Position numbers and translations under genes: made by a program. A stretch of 64,000 nucleotides of DNA from CALODL01 sp942492115 (GTDB lineage: Bacteria > Planctomycetota > Phycisphaerae > UBA1845 > CAIVHJ01): contig CALODL010000035.1 in assembly GCA_942492115.1 (NCBI GenBank), forward strand, positions 1 through 64,000, read 5' to 3'. Numbering within the stretch: the first letter of the stretch is position 1; every line of letters begins with the position of its first letter. Shown here one piece after another: positions 45,582-52,862 of this stretch. The notes under the pieces were generated by a model that saw nothing but the letters and a program-made list of their open reading frames with translations, ran no database searches and was not told where the DNA came from.

Positions 45582-45995
45582 GATACACGCTGCACGAGCA
45601 CAGCAAGTGCAGCCATGACCAAAGCGCCCCCTGCCCTCGCTAGGCGAGGGCAGTTGATTGGGTGGGCCCATTGAACTTGGCAGTAATCGCCGGGCTAAAA
45701 CTGGGTGGGGAGTTCCCTCTTATTAGTAGAGGCTGGTGCTTCATTCGGCCGGAGGGCGAAGATTTCGCGGAGCTCCAGGACAGCGGTTGCGCAGGCTCAT
45801 ACACCTGAGGGAGCTACCGGGCGGGCTCGGATGGCCGCCCGAGCAGTCATCTGCAGCAGACCGCGCCGAGCACACTCCGCGGCTGGAGCGCAGCGGAACT
45901 TTGCCCGGAGGCTTTTCTACGATCTTGTCTTGCGCTGCGTTTGGGCGTTGTGCGCCGCTCGTCTCGCGCCACGCGCCGCGCGCCACTTGGCGCGC
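45582..45995 (+). repeat. Locus B, tandem unit 3 (414 bp, no FHB gene)
   Basis: Leader part of the unit only. It runs from GATACACGCTGC through the two hairpins to the CGCTCGTCTCGCGCCACGCG step. There the tandem array is cut short (GCGCCGCGCGCCACTTGGCG) and unit 4 begins. The pre-FHB block and FHB gene are missing. Confidence 0.88.
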
Positions 45996-46390
45996 GATAC
46001 ACGCTGCACGAGCGCAGCACGTGCAGCCATGACCAAAGCGCTCCCTGCCCTCGCTGCGCGAGGGCAGTTGATTGGGTGGGCCCATTGAACTTGGCAGTAA
46101 TCGCCGGGCTAAAACTGGGTGGGGAGTTCCCTCTTATTAGTAGAGGCTGGTGCTTCATTCGGCCGGAGGGCGAAGATTTCGCGGAGCTCCAGGACAGCGG
46201 TTGCGCAGGCTCATACACCTGAGGGAGCTACCGGGCGGGCTCGGATGGCCGCCCGAGCAGTCATCTGCAGCAGACCGCGCCGAGCACACTCCGCGGCTGG
46301 AGCGCAGCGGAACTTCGCCCGGAGGCCTTTCTACGATCTCGTCTTGCGCTGCTCTTAGGGCATTGCGTGCCGCTCGTCTCGCTGCGCGCC
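45996..46390 (+). repeat. Locus B, tandem unit 4 (about 395 bp, no FHB gene)
   Basis: Fourth copy of the leader, again without an FHB gene. Hairpin CTGCCCTCGC-TGC-GCGAGGGCAG. It loses similarity after CTTGCGCTGC at about 46352, with a last partial match in GCCGCTCGTCTCGCTGCGCGCC. The PfkB kinase gene begins about 90 bases later; nothing else is visible between. Confidence 0.85.
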
Positions 46391-46478
46391 TGTGCCCTGT
46401 GTGTTCCCAACCCGCCGAGGAGCCATGCGACTGGCGGATGCTCGGGATTGAATCACACAGCTGTGGTATGTTGTGCGT

Positions 46479-47372
46479 ATGTTCGACGTCCTCGGTATCG
46501 GAACCATCGTCATTGACTACCAGATCGTGCTGGACAGCTATCCGGCTGAAAACTCCAAATCGGCTATTCAGGTGGCCCGGCGTCAGATCGGTGGTCCCGT
46601 TCCAACTGCGCTGGTGCTGCTGTCCCGGTTTGGATTGGACTGTTCTTTCGTCGGTGCATGGGGGCACGATGATGCGGGCGCCTTGATCGATCAGGATCTT
46701 GCGGCAGAACGAATCGATGTGACCTACGCAGTGAAGGATGCACAGGGTGGCACCGGATTCGCCCATGTGTGGATAGCCCGCGATAGCGCTTCGCGCACGA
46801 TCGTCAACCACCGCGGTTGCGGAGCGGATGAGCGGCTGTTCTGCTTCGAGGACGGATTGCCTGCACCCTGTCGTGTGTTGCAACTGGACGGCATCTTGCC
46901 GGACATCGCTGCCGCTGCGGCCCGCGCCGCCCGAGGACGGGGCACCCTGGTGTGTCTTGACGCCGGTTCGCCCAAGCCGGGCCTGCACAGGATCATTCCT
47001 CACGTTGACATCATGGTGTGTCCGGAACATTTCGTGAAGGAGTACTATGATGTCGAGCACGACGAAGACGGTGCCCGGCTGTTGCTCGACGAGGGAGTTG
47101 GGACTGTTGTGATTACGCGTGGTGACCAGGGTGCCGAGTTGTTCCGGCCTGATGACCGCCACGCCGAACCGGCCCACGTCGTAGAAGCTGTCGATACCAC
47201 CGGAGCAGGTGATGTGTTCTGCGGTGCGCTGGCTTATGCGGTGCTGCAGGGGTGGGCGTGGCCGAAGTGTCTGCGTTTCGCCAATGTTGCGGCGGCACTG
47301 AAGTGCGCCGGGCTTGGCAATCGCGAAGCACTGCCGGGCATCGCCAGGGTTACGGACGTGGCTTGGGGGTGA
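46479..47372 (+). CDS. PfkB-family carbohydrate/nucleoside kinase
   Basis: 297 aa ribokinase-like fold. N-terminal motif around IGGPVPTALVLLSRFG (the GG-containing PfkB signature 1). C-terminal signature DTTGAGDVFCGALAY, with the catalytic Asp in GAGD and the anion hole. Substrate may be a sugar or nucleoside; the sequence does not decide. A GTG at 46473 is in frame but the ATG at 46479 gives MFDVLGIGT, the usual start of the family. No clear ribosome binding site. It is directly downstream of repeat locus B. Confidence 0.87.
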   Translation: MFDVLGIGTIVIDYQIVLDSYPAENSKSAIQVARRQIGGPVPTALVLLSRFGLDCSFVGAWGHDDAGALIDQDLAAERIDVTYAVKDAQGGTGFAHVWIARDSASRTIVNHRGCGADERLFCFEDGLPAPCRVLQLDGILPDIAAAAARAARGRGTLVCLDAGSPKPGLHRIIPHVDIMVCPEHFVKEYYDVEHDEDGARLLLDEGVGTVVITRGDQGAELFRPDDRHAEPAHVVEAVDTTGAGDVFCGALAYAVLQGWAWPKCLRFANVAAALKCAGLGNREALPGIARVTDVAWG

Positions 47373-47457
47373 TTACGTTGGTCAGAATTACCCCACTGCG
47401 CTTGCCGAACAGGTCAGTGCCGGTGAATCCGTATCCAATGAGGCCGCACTCGAAAAC

Positions 47458-48090
47458 CTACTTGTTGATGACGACATACCGCTCCAGGCGTGCGACTTCC
47501 TTGTCATCCACGTACTTGCCGATCTCGCGACGAAACTGCTCGATGTTCTTGTACGGGCGATATTCCTTGAACTCGTGCAGCATGCGCTTGCCAACACCCG
47601 GGATGCTCAGGATGTCGTCATCGGTGGCAGTGTTCAAGTCGATGGGCACGAAGACATATTGCTCCAGGCGGGCGACTTCCTCGTCGTCGACGTACTTGCC
47701 GATCTCGCGGCGAAACTGGGCCATGGCCTTGTAGGGGCGATACTCTTCGAATTCGTGGGCCATCCGCGGGCCGACGCCCGGAATGAGCAGGATTTCCGCC
47801 TGGCTCGCGCTGTTGAGGTTGATGGGAACGAACAGCTGGGCATAGAGCTCGGCGCGCTGGCTGTCGGTCATTGACTTGGCCAGTAGAGCGTCGAGATCGA
47901 GATTACTCAGTACTGGACGCGCGGCGATGAGGGTTTCAGCGATGGCTGCTGTGACGTGTGGGAGTTTGTGCAGTTCTTCCGCGGTGGCACGGTTGGGGTT
48001 CGCGATGTTCGAGTTCTTGCCGACCTCGGCCACGGCCGGGGCAGTAACGATGATCGCAGTGAGCATGGACCTAATCAGGTACTTATTCAT
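47458..48090 (-). CDS. Secreted triple helix-hairpin-helix protein (ComEA-like)
   Basis: 210 aa. Signal peptide (to about residue 21), then three HhH-type repeats: ANPNRATAEELHKLPHV, INLNSASQAEILLIPGVGPR and IDLNTATDDDILSIPGVGKR. The latter two sit in nearly duplicated segments that end FRREIGKYVDD(E/K)EVARLE. The xxLNxAxxxxLxxIPGVG pattern is that of ComEA and related DNA-binding competence/secretion proteins. A DNA-binding role outside the membrane, for example in uptake, is plausible. Its start overlaps the end of the membrane protein gene (48083), so they are coupled. Confidence 0.85.
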   Translation of the reverse strand: MNKYLIRSMLTAIIVTAPAVAEVGKNSNIANPNRATAEELHKLPHVTAAIAETLIAARPVLSNLDLDALLAKSMTDSQRAELYAQLFVPINLNSASQAEILLIPGVGPRMAHEFEEYRPYKAMAQFRREIGKYVDDEEVARLEQYVFVPIDLNTATDDDILSIPGVGKRMLHEFKEYRPYKNIEQFRREIGKYVDDKEVARLERYVVINK

Positions 48091-48589
48091 CGGGGTCTCC
48101 AGCTTTCAGGGTGTCGGGCAGGGCCCACGTCGAGAGCATTCCGAGCAGGCCAAGGTGCACCATGGTAGCAGGAGCCAGGGCCGGTGTCGCTCCGGTGACG
48201 GCCTCACGAAACAACGTCAGTCCGCCGAGCCCCGGGGACATTTCCAGCTCGAATTCTGCGTTACCGGCGAAGTGCAGATACAGTCCGAGCAGGCCACTGC
48301 CGATGAACGCCAGCATGACGCTGCGGAAGGCTCGGGTGCTGGCAGGGCCCGGCCGGCGCAGATACCACGCGGTGGTCACCATGCCGCCGGCCAGCACGAC
48401 CAGGGGCGTCCATTGCCAGGCGTCCTCATAGTGTTCCAGGAGCAGCAGTTCGCTGGCGGCGCCGAGCATGCCGAGAATGAACAACGCCAGGATCCAGCCA
48501 CGGATGCGCCGCAGTCCCGCGGTCGTTGTCTCGAGCTCGAAGTCAGTCAAAACTGTTGTCCACGATGGCTGCGCCGACCGAATCGCCAA
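48083..48589 (-). CDS. Small four-helix membrane protein
   Basis: 168 aa with about four membrane segments (ILALFILGMLGAASELLLLE, TPLVVLAGGMVTTAWYL, AFRSVMLAFIGSGLLGLYL, MVHLGLLGMLSTWAL). The N-terminus is uncertain: both candidate starts (48589 and 48550) are TTG, the first overlapping the symporter gene by 47 bases. The ends overlap both neighbours, so it belongs to a three-gene minus-strand unit (symporter, this protein, HhH protein). Function unknown. Confidence 0.6.
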   Translation of the reverse strand: MAIRSAQPSWTTVLTDFELETTTAGLRRIRGWILALFILGMLGAASELLLLEHYEDAWQWTPLVVLAGGMVTTAWYLRRPGPASTRAFRSVMLAFIGSGLLGLYLHFAGNAEFELEMSPGLGGLTLFREAVTGATPALAPATMVHLGLLGMLSTWALPDTLKAGDPDE

Positions 48590-50180
48590 ACGCGTTCACT
48601 GCAGTGCGAAAGCGGTCGAGCAGCCAGTCGACCGGCAGGATCAGGCCGATCATCTCCAGGGGTAGCCCGACAGCGTTCAGTACGATGAGCATCGTGACCA
48701 GTCCGGCCTCGGGAATTCCGGCGGCACCAATTGCAGCCAGCGTCGCCGTGATGGCGATGGTCAGTTGGCCCATGGTATTCAACTCGAAGCCGGCGTCGAG
48801 GCCCGTGGCGACATAGGCCTGGGCGATGAAGATCGCCGCTGCTGCTTCGTACAGCGCCGTCCCATCCATGTTGATGGTCGCGCCGAGTGGCAAAACGAAC
48901 TCTGTGGAGCGCTTGGACACCCGCGCACGGACTTCCGCGCATTCCATCGTGACCGGTAGCGTCGCCGTTGAACTGGCCGTCGAGAAGGCGGTCATGATCG
49001 CCTGCGACATCTGGGCCATGAATGTGAACGGGTTCCGTCGCGTGAAGAACCATAACAACAATGGGAGTGTGATCAGGGCATGGATGGCCAGCCCGGAGAG
49101 CACCGTGGCCATGTACTTGGATTGGATCTTGATCAACTCGATGAACTGCCCCTCGACCTGAGCGCGGCCGAAGCGGGCGGCCACCAGGCAGAAGATTCCG
49201 ATTGGGGCGACCTTCATGAGCAGCAGGATGAAACTCATCAACGCATCGTTGGCGCTGATGACCAGGCTTGCGATCGTATCGCTGCGGCTGCCCATGGTCG
49301 TGAGCATGCCCGCGAATACGATGCTGAACACGATGATTGGCAGCAGGTTGACCTCGACCATCGACCCAAGCAGGTTGTTGGTGAACAACATGAGCACGAG
49401 GTTTTCGAGAATATCCCCGATCGTCGGGGGACCGCGCTCGATTTTTGCCGACACGATGCTGGCGCCGCCGCCCACCTGGGCGCTGTAATCGAGACGCAGC
49501 TTGCCGCTGGCGGGCAACCGGACCTGGAACACGTAGCTGTCCGCGGCCGTGCCGGCGGTCAGTGTGTTACCTAGCGGGACAAAAGATTCACGGGTCTCGT
49601 CCCACACGGTCGGCTGAACCGAGGCGGGGGTCGTGGCCAGACCGACCTGTTCAATGCTGATGGCCAGCATGGACTCGCCATGGGGGATGTGGATGTCGTT
49701 GCTGCTGCCCGTGGCCGTGCGACTGATGGCGACCGCGGCCCCCCACGTGATCAGTGCGCCGCCGGAGCGTGCTGATTCCTTGGCCTGGCGGACGGCCTGG
49801 GCGCCTTCCCGCGTCGCGTCTTCGACGAGGGCGCGCTGCATGCTGTCGCCGGGTTTGATGACATTGACTACGATGAGGCCGGTGATGACAGCCAGCACCG
49901 TCGTGCTCAAGTAGTACAGGATCGCATGACTGCCCGGGCGACCGATCTTGCGGACGTCGCCCAGCCCGAGAATCCCGCTCATGACGCTCGTCATGACCAG
50001 CGGAACGACGACCATCTGCAAGAGCCGCAAGAAAATCTCGCCGCCGATGTTGAGATGCATCGCCCCGACCGGCCACACCAGTGATAGGATAATGGCGGTG
50101 ACGATCGAGCCGATGATGTACCAGGTCAGGCGGCCATGGTTCGGTGCGGCTGTGTCGGGCTCAGGTGTCGTCGTGGTCAT
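48543..50180 (-). CDS. Dicarboxylate/amino acid:cation symporter (DAACS) with an extra external domain
   Basis: 545 aa, about 130 longer than GltP/GltPh-type transporters. Family motifs: FLRLLQMVVVPLVMTSVMSGI (TM2/3), AFSTASSTATLPVTMECAEV (the serine-rich HP1 tip), and ATINMDGTALYEAAAAIFIAQ (the NMDGT motif of TM7). The extra residues (about 115-245) are inserted between TM3 and TM4. They carry polar, beta-rich segments (DIHIPHGESMLAISIEQVG, YVFQVRLPASGKLRLDYSA) that should lie outside the membrane. GTG 50195 is a weaker start than ATG 50180 behind GGAGG. Substrate likely an acidic amino acid or dicarboxylate. Confidence 0.9.
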   Translation of the reverse strand: MTTTTPEPDTAAPNHGRLTWYIIGSIVTAIILSLVWPVGAMHLNIGGEIFLRLLQMVVVPLVMTSVMSGILGLGDVRKIGRPGSHAILYYLSTTVLAVITGLIVVNVIKPGDSMQRALVEDATREGAQAVRQAKESARSGGALITWGAAVAISRTATGSSNDIHIPHGESMLAISIEQVGLATTPASVQPTVWDETRESFVPLGNTLTAGTAADSYVFQVRLPASGKLRLDYSAQVGGGASIVSAKIERGPPTIGDILENLVLMLFTNNLLGSMVEVNLLPIIVFSIVFAGMLTTMGSRSDTIASLVISANDALMSFILLLMKVAPIGIFCLVAARFGRAQVEGQFIELIKIQSKYMATVLSGLAIHALITLPLLLWFFTRRNPFTFMAQMSQAIMTAFSTASSTATLPVTMECAEVRARVSKRSTEFVLPLGATINMDGTALYEAAAAIFIAQAYVATGLDAGFELNTMGQLTIAITATLAAIGAAGIPEAGLVTMLIVLNAVGLPLEMIGLILPVDWLLDRFRTAVNAFGDSVGAAIVDNSFD

Positions 50181-50352
50181 GAGTCCTGCCTCCACGGAAG
50201 GGACGGTATCACCATAACAACTTCATTGTGGCCCGCAAGATGGACCGCGGGTGACGGGAAAGATGAGCAGGTGTATGCGCTCGCCCCACGTCGAGTTCAG
50301 CAACCTGAATCCGTTTACAAATGATTCCGGTCTCGAACTGGACTCGCGTACA

Positions 50353-51624
50353 ATGAAGCGATTCGAGTACGGTTCTCTTTGTTGGGGATGGAAGACGGTG
50401 GCGATCAGTTGTTTGATGTGGGCGGCTCTGGCGGGGCTTGTGCACCCGACTACGGCGTTCGAGACGACACTGGAGGTTGGCGCCAGGTCGCCAGCGGTGG
50501 GCCATGCCCTGTCCTTCGAAGTGCGCCCCGATTTGACAGTCGATGGCATCGTGACGCATAGCGTGGACGGGCAGTTATGCGGTACCGTTCTCCGCGGACG
50601 TGTGAGCCTGCCTGATAGCGGCTGGTTCGTCGTAGCGCGTTGCGGTGATGCGGTGGTCGGCGAGATGACCAGTCGTCTCCATGGACACTATCGTATTCGT
50701 CGGGACGGTACGGGTCGCATCCGTACGGCGCGCACCGATCCCGATCAGCGCTTCATATGTGCGGGTGGACTGCCGCGGCAGGGCTTCGGCGTCCCCCGTC
50801 TTGTCACAAGCCCGCCGCGGAACATGGCGGGTAGCGGTCCGGTACTGATCGACGTACTCATCGTGTACACACCTTCTGCGCTGGCCTTCGCCGGCGGCGC
50901 GAACGGCATGTCAGCGTTGATCGACAGCTGGCTGATGTATACCGCAATGGCCTACGAACAGAGTGGCGTCAGCCATCGCCTGCGTCTGGTCGATGCTGCG
51001 GAAACGCCTTATGTCGAGAGTGGGAACGCACTGACGGATCTGGCCCGTCTGCGGGCACTGAACGATGGTTTCATGGATGAAGTTCATGCACTGCGCGACC
51101 GCGTGGGTGCTGATGTCGTAGCGCTCATCAATACTTCGGGGTCCGCCGGGGCCGCCTACATGCTGGATGAGCTGAGCCTCGCATTTGCCGCATCGGCATT
51201 CAGTGCCATTGGAGCCGATACTGCTGGGATCGCTTTTGCCCACGAAATCGGCCACAACATGGGATGTTCGCACAACAACGAGGCTGGCGGGCCCGATACC
51301 GTGTTCTGCTACGCTTTCGGCCATCGCACGCCCGACCTGTTATGGCGTACGATCATGTCCAACTCGCCCGGCGAACATGTCGATCTGTTCTCTTCTCCAG
51401 ACTTGGAGTTCGGCGGGTTTCCGTTAGGTGTATCCGGTTTGGGTTGTCCCTCCGATGCGGCCGACTGCGTGACCACGTTCGCCAACACGGCCGCCCTCGT
51501 CGCCCAGTTCCGCCCAACGGCCGTGGCAGTGCCCGCCGCATCCACGATCGGGTTGGCCGGATTGGCAGTCGTCATCATGCTGGCCGGGATGGTCATCGTT
51601 CGCCGCCGCGCCGCCCGGACCTGA
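50353..51624 (+). CDS. Reprolysin-like zinc metalloprotease with IPTL-like sorting tail
   Basis: 423 aa. Signal-like N-terminus (TVAISCLMWAALAGL). The active-site motif HEIGHNMGCSH has the metzincin form HExxHxxGxxH, as in M12 reprolysins, with a Met-turn candidate in TIMSNSPGEH. The C-terminus is VPAASTIGLAGLAVVIMLAG followed by RRRAA. This is nearly the same sorting tail as in the protein at 34574-36070, so it is probably transferred to the cell surface. An ATG at 50251 would add about 34 residues with no signal; the start at 50353 has no strong ribosome binding site. Confidence 0.85.
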   Translation: MKRFEYGSLCWGWKTVAISCLMWAALAGLVHPTTAFETTLEVGARSPAVGHALSFEVRPDLTVDGIVTHSVDGQLCGTVLRGRVSLPDSGWFVVARCGDAVVGEMTSRLHGHYRIRRDGTGRIRTARTDPDQRFICAGGLPRQGFGVPRLVTSPPRNMAGSGPVLIDVLIVYTPSALAFAGGANGMSALIDSWLMYTAMAYEQSGVSHRLRLVDAAETPYVESGNALTDLARLRALNDGFMDEVHALRDRVGADVVALINTSGSAGAAYMLDELSLAFAASAFSAIGADTAGIAFAHEIGHNMGCSHNNEAGGPDTVFCYAFGHRTPDLLWRTIMSNSPGEHVDLFSSPDLEFGGFPLGVSGLGCPSDAADCVTTFANTAALVAQFRPTAVAVPAASTIGLAGLAVVIMLAGMVIVRRRAART

Positions 51625-51636
51625 GCAGCACAGCCT

Positions 51637-52431
51637 ATGGAACACATCCGACGTTATGGTTCAACGGGCCCTGAGGTCATCGTTCTGCATGGCGGGCCAG
51701 GCGCTCCGGGCTACATGGCTCCGGTGGCCCGCGCGCTGTCCGATGCCTGGCAAGTATTCGAACCGTGGCAGCGCCGCAGCGGAGGCGAACCACTCACCGT
51801 CGCCACGCACGTTACCGATGTGTATGAACTCATTGTTGCGGAATGCGGCGCCAGCCGTCCTGCACTCGTGGGCTCGTCGTGGGGCGCGATGCTGGCCCTG
51901 GCCTGCGCCGCAGCCCACCCAGACGCAGTGGGTCCGCTCGTGCTCATCGGCATGGGAACCTTTGATCCCGCGGCTCGCGCCGAGATGAACCACCGACTCG
52001 ACCTACGCAAAGACGCAGCGGTCAATGACCATATCGCGCACCTGTGTCACACCATTGGCGATGTGGACGCGCGTCTGGCCGCGATTGGTACAGCGCTGCT
52101 TCCGGCGTACACCCACGACCCGGTCAGCACCGACCTCGAACTGGGCCCATGTGACGAGCGCGGCCGAGTCGAGACGTGGAACGATATGCTGCGCTTGCAG
52201 GACAACGGCACGTACCCCGCAGCCTTTGCCGCCATCACCACCCCCGTTCTCATGTTGCATGGAACCGTCGATCCCCATCCTGGCGCCATGATCCGCGACA
52301 GCATCGCGCCGTATGTTCCGCATCTGGAATACCATGAGTGGCAACAATGCGGGCACTATCCGTGGTTGGAGCGCGCGGTGTGCAAACAGTTCTTCGAGAT
52401 ACTCCGATCGTGGCTGGTCAAGCAGGCATGA
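51637..52431 (+). CDS. Alpha/beta hydrolase, proline iminopeptidase-like
   Basis: 264 aa, no signal. Oxyanion motif HGGPGAPG near residue 14, nucleophile in GSSWGAML, and the C-terminal His in QCGHYPWLERA. HGGPG and GxSWG are typical of the proline iminopeptidase branch of alpha/beta hydrolases, but related esterases share them. ATG 51637 is 13 bases after the protease stop, so co-transcription is likely. Confidence 0.85.
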   Translation: MEHIRRYGSTGPEVIVLHGGPGAPGYMAPVARALSDAWQVFEPWQRRSGGEPLTVATHVTDVYELIVAECGASRPALVGSSWGAMLALACAAAHPDAVGPLVLIGMGTFDPAARAEMNHRLDLRKDAAVNDHIAHLCHTIGDVDARLAAIGTALLPAYTHDPVSTDLELGPCDERGRVETWNDMLRLQDNGTYPAAFAAITTPVLMLHGTVDPHPGAMIRDSIAPYVPHLEYHEWQQCGHYPWLERAVCKQFFEILRSWLVKQA

Positions 52432-52476
52432 TGGTCAATTCGCAGCGCGTCCCTGTGTCTGTGCGCGGTCCTGGAC

Positions 52477-52740
52477 TTACGGCGTCTCGACGGTGACCAG
52501 GGCAGGAGTCGAACCGCTGATTTCGATCATTCCGTCATAGGACGGGAAGAGGAACGTGCGGTCATCTGCACCATGGCGGATACGGACGACGAATCGTCCG
52601 TGGGCGTCGCGGCTCGTGCGCTGGGTCAGGGTGGCCAGGTAGTCGCCACTGTGTGTGGGCAGTCCAGGGTCGTCGAGGCCGGCAACAAGTTGGGCAGTTG
52701 CCAGATTGAAGGCTTGCCAGGGCGCGCGGTTGGCACACAA
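52477..52740 (-). pseudogene. Remnant of a secreted cohesin-like domain protein
   Basis: 87 codons without signal peptide. The text WQAFNLATAQLVAGLDDPGL, GDYLATLTQRTSRDAHGRF and RTFLFPSYDG is recognisable as part of a beta-sandwich domain found in large planctomycete dockerin proteins, where it normally sits before the dockerin. Here the N-terminal part and any dockerin are missing and there is no ribosome binding site. I read it as a decayed remnant rather than a live gene, with low certainty. Confidence 0.45.
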
Positions 52741-52862
52741 GTCCGTTCATGGATAATGGTGCATACGCGCGTTGTCGTGAAGTGGCGCTTGAAGTAACTG
52801 GCCCGGCCATCACCGGCGCGCAGTACCGTAAATGCATGCACAACCGGAGATAGACGACTGAC

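Noticed and set aside
27181..46390. 23S rRNA intervening sequence
   Set aside because: No rRNA sequence anywhere in the window, so the FHB genes here are not inside an rRNA gene.
43500..46400. Long arginine-rich open frames inside locus B
   Set aside because: They repeat with the DNA units, differ in frame between copies, end in low-complexity text and have no ribosome binding site; they are by-products of GC-rich repeats.
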